A stretch of 64,000 nucleotides of DNA from Candidatus Kapaibacterium sp. (GCA_938031175.1 CALHGZ010000008.1:248001-312000), one strand, 5' to 3'. Positions 19,232 to 29,309 are shown, counted from the stretch's first letter. Numbers and translations are program-made. The notes: generated by a model from the letters alone, not told the origin.

Positions 19232-19296
19232 GTGTAAAGCCTTTATTTATCATAATAAAAAGTAATATTAATAGTTTTACTTATTAATAAACTAAT

Positions 19297-19328
19297 TTTG
19301 AACATTTATTTTATTCAAATTAAATTTG
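19297..19328 (+). promoter_or_regulatory. Bacteroidota-type promoter of the M28 peptidase gene
   Basis: TTTG (19297-19300) and TAAATTTG (19321-19328) are 20 bases apart. A start near 19335 would give a 43-base leader. Confidence 0.75.
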
Positions 19329-19377
19329 ACTATTAAAATAACACAAAATTAGGAATCAATTTATTTTTGAGGTAATA

Positions 19378-21237
19378 ATGAAAAATCCCCAAAAAATCAA
19401 AACACTATTATTATTGATTTTCCTATTATTCATCAATTTTCTATATTCACAAACAGATGTCAAAAGTCTAGAGGAACTTCTCAAATCCCACGTTAGATTT
19501 TTGGCATCCGATGAACTCGAAGGAAGGTATCCCGGAACCAGGGGAATAGCTGAAGCAGCAAACTTTATTGAAGAGCAATTTAAATTAATTGGTGTCGAAC
19601 CAATAAACAATTCGTATCGCCAGCGATTCCCTGTTACAATTGGCTATGATATCAATGATAACAATAAAGTTAGTTTTGAAGTTGTAGTGCCAAAAATTGG
19701 CGTGCCGCCCGAAAAACTCAAACCTATGTCCCGTTCTTGGCAGGTCAAAACTGATTGGATGCCAGCTCATTTCAGTGATGATGGTAGTATAAGTGGTGAA
19801 ATGGTTTTTGTAGGTTATGGAATTACGGCAAAAGATCTCAATTATGATGATTACGACGGAATAGATGTAAAAGGAAAAATTGTTATACTATTAACAGATA
19901 CTCCCGACGGAGACGATCCCAATAGTAAATTTGCACCTTATGCTAAACTCCGCACTAAATTAATAAATGCACGTGAAAAAGGTGCTGTCGGTATGATTAT
20001 AGTTAAAATTAATAGTGATTCCGCTAATGTATTTGAGCCACTTATTTATGAACCTGCTGCGAGAAATTCTGGTATGATTGCAATACAAGCCAATAGAAAT
20101 AGCATTGCTAAATTCTTCCCACGAGAAAGTAATTTATTCCCTACTGAACTAGAAATTAACAAAACAAAAAAACCAAAAAGCTTTCCCATACCAAATGCAA
20201 AAGTTTTTATCACTGTTGAACTAACAAATAAAAATGTTATGACTGACAATATAGTCGGTATAATCCGCGGAAGGAATTCAGCAAATCATCATTTTGTAAT
20301 CGGTGCACATTACGATCATTTAGGTTGGGGGGGACCTACATCTTTACACGTCGAAAGAAAAAATGTTTATGGCGGTAAAATAAAAGAAATTCATAGAGGT
20401 GCAGATGACAACGCCTCGGGCGTTGCTGGTTTAATTGAATTAGCTAAAATATTTAAAGAGAATCCTACAAATCGTGATATTCTGCTCATTTCATTCTCTG
20501 CCGAGGAACTTGGATTGAAAGGTTCTCAATATTACGTTGATAATCCCCTCTTACCGCTCGACAACTTAGACTTTATGATTAATTTGGATATGATTGGCAG
20601 ATTAAGAGATAATAATCTAAATGTTTTTGGTGCCGGCACAAGCCCTCTCTTCAATGGTTTACTCGACTCATTATCAATTGTCGATTCAATCCGAATCACG
20701 CGTTCTCAGGGTGGATTTGGACCGAGCGACCATTCCTCTTTTTATAAAAAAGATATTCCTGTATTAATGTTTATCACCGGTGTCCACGAAGACTACCATA
20801 AACCATCTGATACCTGGGACAAAATCAATTATAAGGGGATGGTACACGTTTTAAGATTTATTGAGTCAATGATTCGCAATATTGACAAAACACCCGGCAA
20901 ATTACCATTCACTCAAACTGATGATGTTGCTGAAAACACTCAACGCCAGCACAGTGCTTATAGCAATGCACCCTGGTTTGGAATTATACCAAATTTTGAG
21001 GATTCCCCACTTGGTTGCAAAATTAGTGGAACAAGTCCAGGTAGCCCTGCTCACAAAGCTGGATTGTCCGAAAATGATATCATAACAAAATTCGGCAACA
21101 CAACCGTTAAAAATCTACACGATCTAACTTATTCCCTCAGACAGTACAAAGCAGGCGATAAAGTACTTGTCAAATATATAAAAGCATCGGATAATAAGGA
21201 ATATACAGTCGAAGTCCAGCTTACAGAAAGGAAATAG
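19378..21237 (+). CDS. Exported M28-family aminopeptidase with PA and PDZ domains
   Basis: A 619-aa exported zinc peptidase. A signal peptide (about residues 1-24) leads into an N-terminal helix, a PA-like insert (residues 130-280), the M28 catalytic core and a C-terminal PDZ domain (about 530-615, with the GIIPNF start and SPAHKAGLSENDII). Zinc ligands: His311 (HYDHLG), Asp343 (GADDNASG), Glu377 (SAEELG), Asp404 (NLDMIG) and His474 (YHKPSD). Such enzymes trim peptides in the periplasm or outside. A good promoter is seen upstream. The next gene starts 6 bases after the stop. Confidence 0.9.
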   Translation: MKNPQKIKTLLLLIFLLFINFLYSQTDVKSLEELLKSHVRFLASDELEGRYPGTRGIAEAANFIEEQFKLIGVEPINNSYRQRFPVTIGYDINDNNKVSFEVVVPKIGVPPEKLKPMSRSWQVKTDWMPAHFSDDGSISGEMVFVGYGITAKDLNYDDYDGIDVKGKIVILLTDTPDGDDPNSKFAPYAKLRTKLINAREKGAVGMIIVKINSDSANVFEPLIYEPAARNSGMIAIQANRNSIAKFFPRESNLFPTELEINKTKKPKSFPIPNAKVFITVELTNKNVMTDNIVGIIRGRNSANHHFVIGAHYDHLGWGGPTSLHVERKNVYGGKIKEIHRGADDNASGVAGLIELAKIFKENPTNRDILLISFSAEELGLKGSQYYVDNPLLPLDNLDFMINLDMIGRLRDNNLNVFGAGTSPLFNGLLDSLSIVDSIRITRSQGGFGPSDHSSFYKKDIPVLMFITGVHEDYHKPSDTWDKINYKGMVHVLRFIESMIRNIDKTPGKLPFTQTDDVAENTQRQHSAYSNAPWFGIIPNFEDSPLGCKISGTSPGSPAHKAGLSENDIITKFGNTTVKNLHDLTYSLRQYKAGDKVLVKYIKASDNKEYTVEVQLTERK

Positions 21238-21243
21238 TAATAA

Positions 21244-22098
21244 ATGCTCAATGAAATAACTAATCAAAAAAAACATAGCTTTGTGCTATATAACAAATTA
21301 AATGAACAAATTAAATGTGATCTATACTTTACTGAACCTCAACAGCCTGCGCCAATTATTATTTTACTCCACGGCTTCAAAGGCTTTAAGGATTGGGGAT
21401 TTTTACCAACTTTAGCAGAAAAATTGGCATTAGCAGGCAATATTGTTATCAATTTTGATTTTTCCAGAAATGGGATTATTGATAAACAAAAAATGATTTA
21501 CAATGCTGAAATCTTTGCTTCTAATTTAATATCAATAGAGATCGACGATGCTTTTACCATTATTAAATCAATACATTCTAATCAAATACCCGGCTACAAC
21601 TTAGAAAGTAATTGGAATAATAAAATTTATTTAGCAGGCTTTTCGAGGGGAGCTGGAATATCTATTTTATTATCAAATCTTACTCAGATTGATAAATTGG
21701 CTCTACTGGCACCCATATCAACATTCAATAGATATACCAAAAGACAAATTGAAAATTGGAGAAATACAGGAAAATTAATTTTCAAAAATTATCTGACAAA
21801 TCAGAATTTATATATTAACTATTCGTATATAGAAGAAATATTAGTAAACTCTGAAAAATATGATTTAATAATTTCAATTTCAAAATTAAAAATGCCGATA
21901 TTAATTATACATGGTTTAGCTGATTTAACCGTTAATGTGAAAGAAAGCAAAATGTTGTTCGAAGCTATAAATAGCGTACAAAAATATTTGATTTTAATTG
22001 AAAATGCCGGGCATACATTCAATGCCCAGCATCCATATTTTGAGGAAAGAAAAGAAATTAATGACATTATTCAACATTTGATAAAATTTTTCACATAA
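21244..22098 (+). CDS. Alpha/beta hydrolase
   Basis: A 284-aa alpha/beta hydrolase without signal peptide. The oxyanion-hole segment is LLHGFKGFKDWGF, the nucleophile is Ser134 in AGFSRGAG, an acid residue is in IHGLADLTV (about 226) and the catalytic His is in NAGHTFNAQHP (about 263). This is the dienelactone hydrolase/acetyl-xylan esterase-like type; the substrate is unknown. It lies 6 bases downstream of the M28 peptidase and 2 bases before a lipoprotein gene, so the three are likely co-transcribed. Confidence 0.8.
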   Translation: MLNEITNQKKHSFVLYNKLNEQIKCDLYFTEPQQPAPIIILLHGFKGFKDWGFLPTLAEKLALAGNIVINFDFSRNGIIDKQKMIYNAEIFASNLISIEIDDAFTIIKSIHSNQIPGYNLESNWNNKIYLAGFSRGAGISILLSNLTQIDKLALLAPISTFNRYTKRQIENWRNTGKLIFKNYLTNQNLYINYSYIEEILVNSEKYDLIISISKLKMPILIIHGLADLTVNVKESKMLFEAINSVQKYLILIENAGHTFNAQHPYFEERKEINDIIQHLIKFFT

Positions 22099-22100
22099 TT

Positions 22101-22508
22101 ATGAAAAACATTATATTCATTTTGGTTTCAATGGAGATACTTACCTCTTGTGAATTGATTGTAATAGGAACAAAACGACAAGAAATTTTCGAAATTAATC
22201 AAAACTCACCAATTGGTACGATTTTCCTGTTCAAAGCCGAACTTGATAGCAGCAATATTCACGCTGCCTCACAATTATTAGCTCACCCAAATGGTATGAA
22301 ATACCTTGCATACGAAAAATACGAACTATTTGATGACATTACTCGCTTAAAGAACATTATTTCTCATAAGCCTGTAACTTTAGTTAAAGCTGACACAATT
22401 TCAGTCAACCATTGTAAGGTTACTGTTGAATTGGACTATCTCAAAACATTACAATTCACAACCTCAAAACTTGATGACAAGTGGTTTATAACAAGCATCC
22501 CAGAATAA
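22101..22508 (+). CDS. Putative lipoprotein, unknown function
   Basis: A 135-aa protein with an N-terminal hydrophobic segment and the lipobox LTSC (Cys17), so probably lipid-anchored. The mature part resembles small NTF2-like (DUF4878-type) exported domains in its pattern (FLFKAELDSSNIHAASQLLAHP, then a C-terminal WFITSIPE), but this is a weak likeness. It starts 2 bases after the hydrolase stop and is followed after 23 bases by the pirin gene. Confidence 0.7.
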   Translation: MKNIIFILVSMEILTSCELIVIGTKRQEIFEINQNSPIGTIFLFKAELDSSNIHAASQLLAHPNGMKYLAYEKYELFDDITRLKNIISHKPVTLVKADTISVNHCKVTVELDYLKTLQFTTSKLDDKWFITSIPE

Positions 22509-22531
22509 ATTATTAACTTAAAAGGACACAG

Positions 22532-23284
22532 ATGGCAATATTTATTCTACCACGCGAAGAGCAAGTCGAAAGTGATTTTAATAATGGTGAAATTTTTGAA
22601 AATAAACCATTAGGATTCCCTAATGAAGGTGGTGTTTTAAAACCTTATTCAAATCTCTTCTACTGGGCAAATGCTTGGTCTGATAAAGGAAGTCTTCTGA
22701 AAGAACACCGACATCAGGGATTCGAAATTTTGTCATTTGTTTTGCAAGGTAAGATTGAACACTTTGATAATAAATCAAATATTTGGACACCCCTTACTGC
22801 AGGCGATGTACAAATACTTTTCGCTGGTAAAGGTATAAACCATGCGGAAAACTTTTTCCCCGGTTCAAGAATTTTTCAGATATGGTTCGACCCAGGTGTC
22901 CAAAAAAACCTCAAAATGGAGCCTAATTACAATAACTTTAAAAGTGAACTATTCCCAACAATTGAATATGACAATTTTTTTATCAAAGTTTACAAGGGAG
23001 AAAATGCACCAATACATATGTTCTCAGAAAAAGTTGAAATTTTCGGAATGAATTTTAAAAAAGGACTTAGTAATATTAAAATTAATCCTGAAAAAATTTA
23101 TTCTGGATATTTAATAACTGGGTCAATTCTCATTAATGGATACGTATTAAAACAGGATGATTTTTTTATAGCTCAAGATGAAGAAATTATAACTATTGAA
23201 GCCAATACCCATGGCAATTTATTTATTGTAGCAACTCCTGCAAAAATAAGCTACAAAACTTATTTTCAAATATATCTTAAATAA
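22532..23284 (+). CDS. Pirin-family bicupin protein
   Basis: A 250-aa pirin-like protein with two cupin domains. The metal-binding residues of the N-terminal cupin are His59 and His61 (KEHRHQGFE), His104 and Glu106 (GINHAENF), in the exact spacing known from pirins (two ligands, 45 residues, two ligands). Pirins are iron-binding; some act as quercetin 2,3-dioxygenases and some as regulators. The C-terminal cupin lacks these ligands, as is usual. It is the last gene of the run that starts at the M28 peptidase. Confidence 0.88.
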   Translation: MAIFILPREEQVESDFNNGEIFENKPLGFPNEGGVLKPYSNLFYWANAWSDKGSLLKEHRHQGFEILSFVLQGKIEHFDNKSNIWTPLTAGDVQILFAGKGINHAENFFPGSRIFQIWFDPGVQKNLKMEPNYNNFKSELFPTIEYDNFFIKVYKGENAPIHMFSEKVEIFGMNFKKGLSNIKINPEKIYSGYLITGSILINGYVLKQDDFFIAQDEEIITIEANTHGNLFIVATPAKISYKTYFQIYLK

Positions 23285-23424
23285 AGTCGCAAATTATTCA
23301 TTTCATAAATGATTGAACAATATATCATAATTTTGGATTTGTTCATTATTTTTATTTCATTTAAATATAAAATAAATATATATTTGAGTAATACTTTATG
23401 AAAATTTGGAGATAAACTAAAAAT

Positions 23425-24204
23425 ATGTTAGCATTAATATTATCAATTATTTTGTTTTCAACAAATATATCTACTAAGGAAATACGCAAGGATTTTGATA
23501 AGCTTTTCAGAATAAGCGTTAAATACGAAAAAAACGTGAGATATGTAATAGCAGAGCCAATTCTTCCACCCAAAAATCATATTCTACACGAACTATTTTT
23601 ATATAACCGTTTTTATTTTGAGTATCTGATAAAAAATGCGGTTGATTATAGAAATATACAGGATTTTGCCGATGATACAACTATCCTCAAATCCGAATTT
23701 CTGACAAGATTAGATACTTCCAAATCCTTCAATAGTTTGTTTTTTAGAACAGTTCATCATTATCTACAACAACATAACATCGAATTAAAAGATTTCAAAT
23801 CCCAACCCGAAGAAGTATTGCTTGAGCAATTGCTTTTGATTGCAGTCAGATTTTTTGAGCCTTACCGAATAGATGATAATGGAATAATTCTATCTAATAT
23901 AATCAATAATATTACATCTATGAGTGATTATGAATTAAGCCGAAACTATATCATCGAAGCATTTTGTTATCAGGCATTAATTAATGAAATGCATATCAAA
24001 AAACATAATTTAAACATTACATTTGCACGATTAATTCAGGAATTGAACCAATTCCCCTTTTCAATAGATGAAGACTTAAAAATCAAAAGATTACAAGGTG
24101 CCCTGTGGTATCTATTTTCCAAAGATAATAATTTGAAAAAAGTTATTGCTGACGAATATCAGAGATCAAAAAAATGGCTACCTATCTCGATTGTTAATTT
24201 TTAA
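23425..24204 (+). CDS. Hypothetical protein
   Basis: A 259-aa protein that I do not recognise. The first 18 residues are hydrophobic (MLALILSIILFSTNIS), possibly a signal anchor, but the rest has no obvious export or enzyme motif; it is mainly helical with a few long charged stretches. A TATATTTG element at 23379-23386 could be its -7 region. The next gene (msrC-like) starts 13 bases after the stop. The gene has the codon usage of its neighbours. Confidence 0.65.
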   Translation: MLALILSIILFSTNISTKEIRKDFDKLFRISVKYEKNVRYVIAEPILPPKNHILHELFLYNRFYFEYLIKNAVDYRNIQDFADDTTILKSEFLTRLDTSKSFNSLFFRTVHHYLQQHNIELKDFKSQPEEVLLEQLLLIAVRFFEPYRIDDNGIILSNIINNITSMSDYELSRNYIIEAFCYQALINEMHIKKHNLNITFARLIQELNQFPFSIDEDLKIKRLQGALWYLFSKDNNLKKVIADEYQRSKKWLPISIVNF

Positions 24205-24217
24205 TTATGAGAAAGCT

Positions 24218-24715
24218 ATGATTCATAAACATTCAATATCTAGTAAAGAGGATATCATTCAAACAATAAATCAATCAATTATCGATAAGACCCACATTAT
24301 TTCTTGTTTAGCAAATGTTGCATCTATTATTTATCACAGTTTAGAGAATATAAACTGGGCTGGCTTTTATTTCAGAAATAACTATGAATTACTTTTAGGA
24401 CCATTTTGTGGTAAACCAGCATGCGAGAGAATTTTAATTGATAACGGAGTATGCGGTTATTCTGCTAAAATAAAAAAAACAGTTATCATTCCAAATGTTG
24501 ATAATTTTGAAAATCACATTGCCTGCGATCCTAACTCAAAATCAGAAATCGTCATACCTCTTTTGAAAAACTCAATTTTATATGGCGTTCTGGATATTGA
24601 TAGTCCCAAAATAGACAGATTTAACGCTGATGATAAATTATTTTTTGAAAAAATTACTGAATTGATAATGAAGCACCCTGACATAGATTTATTGAAAAAC
24701 ATTTATAAAATATGA
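24218..24715 (+). CDS. msrC: Free methionine-(R)-sulfoxide reductase (GAF domain)
   Basis: A 165-aa GAF-fold enzyme that repairs free methionine-R-sulfoxide. The three active-site cysteines known from E. coli fRMsr (84, 94, 118) match here Cys69 (KPACER), Cys79 (GVCGYS) and Cys103 (IACDPN), with the same spacing. The family core WAGFYF, LGPFCGKPA and SEIVIPLL are all present. The frame extends upstream to 24146, but the ATG at 24218 starts in the usual place, 13 bases after the previous gene. The next gene starts four bases before the stop, hence coupled. Confidence 0.9.
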   Translation: MIHKHSISSKEDIIQTINQSIIDKTHIISCLANVASIIYHSLENINWAGFYFRNNYELLLGPFCGKPACERILIDNGVCGYSAKIKKTVIIPNVDNFENHIACDPNSKSEIVIPLLKNSILYGVLDIDSPKIDRFNADDKLFFEKITELIMKHPDIDLLKNIYKI

Positions 24716-26397
24716 TCAAATTCTATTTATTCATTTTCTTCCTATCATTTAATAGCTTACAAGCAATTCCGTATATAATTATCAACGAAATCCAACCGGC
24801 ACCAGTTGGGGATGAACCAGAATGGATTGAATTGTACAATCCTTCCGATACTGATATAATACTGATTAACGCCTATATTACTGATGCTGTCTCGTCTATC
24901 AAAATCGAAAAAATTGAAATTAATGCTAAATCATATACTATAATTACACGTGATTCTACTACACTATTGAAGAAAAGGATGCTGCCAGAATCCGCTAAAA
25001 TTTTTGAAGCAAAAATTCCTATTTATAATAATACAACTGATCTTGCAACCTTGAGAAATTCAGATTCAACTCTTATAGATTCCTTATATTATAATATGTC
25101 ATGGGGTAAAACTGGAATTTCCTTAGAGAGAGTTGATCCATTCTTGCCTGCTACAAGTAAGGAGAACCTAAAACCTTCTCTTTCACCCGATAGTGCAACA
25201 ATGGGCTATGCTAATAGCCACTCTATACCTGAATTTGATTTAGCAGTTAACTTTTATTATGGTGGTAACTTAGAAAATACACTGGAATTAATCGTTACAA
25301 ACAGCGGTCAAAATGCGGTTAACGAAATCAAAATTGAGCTTGGTTACGACCGAAATCAAAATGCAATCTTTGATCACGATGAATTAATATTTAGCCATTA
25401 TGTCGATAAAATCTCTATCGGTGAAGATTATACGCTCAGCTTTTCTACCAGTAATTTAATTGAAAACACAGGAAAAAGTGGGTATATCCATTTATTTGCA
25501 AGAATCTACTCAAAATACGACAAGAATAGCAGCAATGATTCGATTTATTTTATGTTTTACGTACCCTATTTAAATACAATAATTTACATTAATGAAATAA
25601 TGTATGACACAAGCCCTAATGTAGCTGAATTTGTTGAACTTTATAATAATTCATCGGACACAATCTCCCTCTTTAATTGGTCAATCAACGATCGAAGAGC
25701 AAAATCATCAAAAGATTTTCTATTTTTTGATAATCCTGAATTTGTAATTTACCCATTTGGATATGCTATAGTAGCTTGGAATGATAATTTCTTTGTGAAT
25801 TATCCCGAATATAGAAACTATAAAAATGTTTTTGTTAAGAAAAAATCTATGAATTTAAATCAAAGTAATGATGATGTATTACTACGTACACCTAATGGCT
25901 TCATACACGATTCGGTTTCTTATTATAATGATTGGCATTTAACTTCACTTCCAAATACTAAAGACTTAAGTTTAGAAAAACGTGCACCAACTCTCCCATC
26001 AAATTTAAGAGATTCCTGGTCAACTTGCACCGACCAACGCAAAGCTACTCCACTGGAATCTAATAGTATATTCAAGCAAATTGACACAAATATCGACTTA
26101 TCAGCAACACCAAATCCATTTTCTCCAATCAGCAAAAATCAAATCTGCATAATTAATTATACCATACCTTTTGAATTCTCAAATCTAAGTGCTAGTATTT
26201 ATGATAAAAATGGTCTTATTATCAGAAAAATAAAGAATAACGAATTGACTGCACGTAAAGGGTTTTTTCTATGGGATGGCAAAAACGAAAAAGGATTCTA
26301 CCAACAAAGCGGTCAATATATATTGCTCATCGAAGCCAAAGATATAAATAGCAATCATATTTATGTTTCCAAGCTCGTATTAGTTGTAGCTAATTGA
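24712..26397 (+). CDS. Exported protein with two lamin-tail domains and FlgD-like C-terminus
   Basis: A 561-aa exported protein. A signal peptide (residues 1-18) is followed by a lamin-tail domain (LTD) at about 22-130 (NEIQPAPVGDEPEWIELYNPS), an Ig-like region, a second LTD at about 290-430 (INEIMYDTSPNVAEFVELYNN) and a C-terminal FlgD-like Ig domain (NPFSPISKN ... FFLWDGKNEKG). LTD proteins are cell-surface or calcium-binding; the FlgD-like tail is frequent on type IX secreted proteins of this group. It starts four bases before the msrC stop and is convergent with the next gene, two bases apart. Confidence 0.85.
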   Translation: MIKFYLFIFFLSFNSLQAIPYIIINEIQPAPVGDEPEWIELYNPSDTDIILINAYITDAVSSIKIEKIEINAKSYTIITRDSTTLLKKRMLPESAKIFEAKIPIYNNTTDLATLRNSDSTLIDSLYYNMSWGKTGISLERVDPFLPATSKENLKPSLSPDSATMGYANSHSIPEFDLAVNFYYGGNLENTLELIVTNSGQNAVNEIKIELGYDRNQNAIFDHDELIFSHYVDKISIGEDYTLSFSTSNLIENTGKSGYIHLFARIYSKYDKNSSNDSIYFMFYVPYLNTIIYINEIMYDTSPNVAEFVELYNNSSDTISLFNWSINDRRAKSSKDFLFFDNPEFVIYPFGYAIVAWNDNFFVNYPEYRNYKNVFVKKKSMNLNQSNDDVLLRTPNGFIHDSVSYYNDWHLTSLPNTKDLSLEKRAPTLPSNLRDSWSTCTDQRKATPLESNSIFKQIDTNIDLSATPNPFSPISKNQICIINYTIPFEFSNLSASIYDKNGLIIRKIKNNELTARKGFFLWDGKNEKGFYQQSGQYILLIEAKDINSNHIYVSKLVLVVAN

Positions 26398-26399
26398 AT

Positions 26400-28649
26400 T
26401 TAATTTCTATTTATAACAGCGATTTTAGTATAAGATGAATTACCTGTTTTTGCAGATGTGGTTAAAATTAGATAAACACCACTATCTACTATCCTACCAC
26501 TACTGTCCCTACCATCCCATACAGCAACACTACCTGATGCTTTAATTGTGCGGACGTATTCGCCATTAATTGTAACTATTCTAATATCAGAGTCAGCTTC
26601 AAGCCCTTCAATAATCATATCACCTTCAATAACAGGATTAAATGGTTGTGGATAGCAATTCAAACTATATTCGCTGAGAGGAATAACCGACAAACTTTGA
26701 GCTTCAGATATACCGAATCGTGTACCAAAATATATTTTACCGGTTTTTATATCACTTGCAAGGCAACGCACATCATTAGATAACAATGGACTATTAGCAG
26801 TTGTTAAAATTTCAATTGTTACACCATCTGGATCAAGCACAAACACTCCATTCGTTGTAGCTATCCATTTGTTATTCAATGCGTCAACAATAATATCATT
26901 TACAAAAATATTCCTAAGGTCTCTAATTTCTTTTCTAATTACAATCTGAGAATTAGTAATTGCTGCTAATGGATTCATGATAACAGAAATGCCCGTTGGA
27001 GTTCCGACCCAAATCAAACCATTCCTATCAATAGCAAGAGCAGTACAATTATTATCAAGCAAAGATGAATTAGAAGTTGTAAGCATTCCAGCTATATCAT
27101 CATTAGGATCATCAGGAGTATTGTTTTCGTTAAAGTAATAGATACCTCCCGAATATCCATTGTCAGAAGCAAGCCATTTTGTATTCCAGTTGTCTATTAC
27201 AAGATGAATAAATGAACGCTGATTCGGAACAATACGATTTACAAAGGCCCTGAAATTGTACTCTGTATCGAATGATAATAAATTGGGTCCACTTGACATT
27301 GCACCAAATTGAGGCATCCAGATTGTTCCTTTGTTATCAATTGCTGTTTTACCTACAACTGTAAAACCATTGCCTACAAATGGAGCATTACTTTCATCGT
27401 AAACAGCCAATTCAAACTTATTGCCTATATTTTTAGCTAAAATTAAACCGTTGCCCTTTGTACTTAAAATAATATCTCCTTTAGGATGTACATTAATTAG
27501 ATAAGCCGAGCGCAACTTGCTACCAATTTCCCCAAAGTCGAATGGAGTAAAATTTTGCCATTTGCCTCCAGATAAAACCATAAAACCAGTTCCAAAGCTT
27601 GTTCCGTCTGAACATGCCCACAATTGACCTTTATTATCTACAATTAGAGATTTTATATTATTTGAAGATGGTGTGGGTGGTAAAAAATGTTTAGAAGAAT
27701 TACCATCAAAAACAGCAAATCCATAATTCTGATAAAAAGCTATTGTAATATTCTCGTTATCATTAAAGTAACTAATATGACCAATTATTTTATGTGGATA
27801 TGAACCGAAATAATTATCTCGAGTTAATGATTTAAAGAAAAATTCTGTGGAAAAGAATAATTCATTTCCATCTGTTGAAAAATTGAGTACCTCTGTGTCT
27901 AAAATTTGCTCAAAATTATTATCAACTAATTTGAAAATACCTTTGTCAGTTGAAGCATATAGTGAATTTTGATAAATAATCAAATCTTTAATTATTGTAG
28001 CATACAAACCTTCGGAATATGAATAATTTATCCATGCATCCCGAGGTGCAAGAGGTTTATCTAGCTCTGCATGAGCTATACCCGCATCAGTTGCTAACCA
28101 AATTTTATTTTGATGAATCAGTATTTTATTTACTGCAACATTTGGGGGGAAATTGCCAATATTAAGTGCATCTTCTATAAATACTTTTCTATCTGTATCG
28201 AATACCGTCAAACCAAAAGCACAGGCGATGAAAGCCTTATTCTCGAAAAATTCTATATCTTTTATTTTAGGATTTGTAAATCCTGCCCTTTTTATATCTA
28301 AAATGTGTTCCCATTGATTTCCTGCTTTCAAAATCTCAAGAATACCATCCGCTGTACCAATGTAAATATCACCATTAGCCGGATTTATAGCAATAGTAGT
28401 TAAATCTAAACTAATCAACTCATTAATATTAGTGAACAAAGTGAATGAAGAATCAACCAAGTTAAATTTAAATAAACCGCCGTCGCTTGCTGCCCAAAAA
28501 TTTTTTTCTTTATCAATTACACCTGCATTGATATTCCACTTTGAAGTATGCGATTTCCAATTCTCCAGACGAAATTGATTTTTCGAGTATAAGTTAAAAG
28601 TAAATATAATTAAAAGATAAATGTAAAGACAAACAGCTGTTTTTGTCAT
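26400..28649 (-). CDS. Exported beta-propeller protein with FlgD-like sorting tail
   Basis: A 749-aa exported protein with signal peptide and about ten repeated two-component-propeller-like units (recurrent LWVGTPTGI, KIYFGTRFGI, LYASTDKGIF, GDIYIGTADGIL), a fold that forms one or two beta propellers. The last 90 residues are a FlgD-like/T9SS-type tail (NCYPQPFNPVIEGDM, then VAVWDGRDSSGRIVDSGVY). The usual histidine kinase partner domains are absent. It resembles the exported sensors and adhesins of Bacteroidota. It ends two bases from the convergent LTD protein. Confidence 0.82.
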   Translation of the reverse strand: MTKTAVCLYIYLLIIFTFNLYSKNQFRLENWKSHTSKWNINAGVIDKEKNFWAASDGGLFKFNLVDSSFTLFTNINELISLDLTTIAINPANGDIYIGTADGILEILKAGNQWEHILDIKRAGFTNPKIKDIEFFENKAFIACAFGLTVFDTDRKVFIEDALNIGNFPPNVAVNKILIHQNKIWLATDAGIAHAELDKPLAPRDAWINYSYSEGLYATIIKDLIIYQNSLYASTDKGIFKLVDNNFEQILDTEVLNFSTDGNELFFSTEFFFKSLTRDNYFGSYPHKIIGHISYFNDNENITIAFYQNYGFAVFDGNSSKHFLPPTPSSNNIKSLIVDNKGQLWACSDGTSFGTGFMVLSGGKWQNFTPFDFGEIGSKLRSAYLINVHPKGDIILSTKGNGLILAKNIGNKFELAVYDESNAPFVGNGFTVVGKTAIDNKGTIWMPQFGAMSSGPNLLSFDTEYNFRAFVNRIVPNQRSFIHLVIDNWNTKWLASDNGYSGGIYYFNENNTPDDPNDDIAGMLTTSNSSLLDNNCTALAIDRNGLIWVGTPTGISVIMNPLAAITNSQIVIRKEIRDLRNIFVNDIIVDALNNKWIATTNGVFVLDPDGVTIEILTTANSPLLSNDVRCLASDIKTGKIYFGTRFGISEAQSLSVIPLSEYSLNCYPQPFNPVIEGDMIIEGLEADSDIRIVTINGEYVRTIKASGSVAVWDGRDSSGRIVDSGVYLILTTSAKTGNSSYTKIAVINRN

Positions 28650-28690
28650 AATGTATTAAATAAATTGAACTAACAGCAATGACGAAACTA

Positions 28691-29167
28691 TTATTTTTTT
28701 TGTTTTAAAGATTCAAAAAGTGAAGCCATTTCTAAAGCAGATTGAGCAGCTTCGAAACCTTTGTTACCCGATTTACTCCCAGCTCTTTCGATAGCCTGCT
28801 CAATTGTGTCTGTTGTAAGGACCCCCAAGATGCAGGGGATACCTGTTTCAAGCGAAACATTTGCTACTCCTTTTACCACTTCGGTTGCTATATATTCAAA
28901 ATGAGGAGTTGCACCTCTTATTACAGCTCCGAGAGCAATAACTGCATCAAATTGCCTCGTTTCAGCTAACTTTTTAACTGTTATTGGTATTTCGAAAGAA
29001 CCAGGACAATAAACAATAGTTATCCCATCATCACTAACATTGTGTCGCCTGAAAGCATCCAAAGCTCCATCAAGCATTTTTTGGACAATAAACTGATTCC
29101 AGCGTGATACTACAATAGCAAAAGATTTACCCTTGCCGTCATAATTACCTTCAATTATTTTCAACAT
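28691..29167 (-). CDS. ribH: 6,7-dimethyl-8-ribityllumazine synthase
   Basis: A 158-aa lumazine synthase, the penultimate step of riboflavin synthesis; it assembles into 60-mers or pentamers. Motifs: VVSRWNQFIVQKMLDGA, CPGSFEIPITVKKLA, ALGAVIRGATPHFEYIA with the catalytic His in TPHFEY, and the GVLTTDTIEQAIERAGSKSGNKG end. The length is typical. No ribB, ribE or ribD is nearby and no FMN riboswitch is seen in the leader. The start ATG has AAGAGGG upstream. Confidence 0.95.
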   Translation of the reverse strand: MLKIIEGNYDGKGKSFAIVVSRWNQFIVQKMLDGALDAFRRHNVSDDGITIVYCPGSFEIPITVKKLAETRQFDAVIALGAVIRGATPHFEYIATEVVKGVANVSLETGIPCILGVLTTDTIEQAIERAGSKSGNKGFEAAQSALEMASLFESLKQKK

Positions 29168-29309
29168 TTTACCCTCTTATTTTATGAAATTTCAAAATAT
29201 AAAATTATTAAAAAAATTCTCGAAATAAGAAAAAAATTATTATTCGTATTTATAATATTTATAATTTTGAAACTTATAAATTAACAATTTTTGAATTAAG
29301 GAGTTAAAT

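Noticed and set aside
29168-29309. FMN riboswitch before ribH
   Set aside because: No conserved FMN-box words or structure are seen in the 140-base gap, which is AT-rich and simple.
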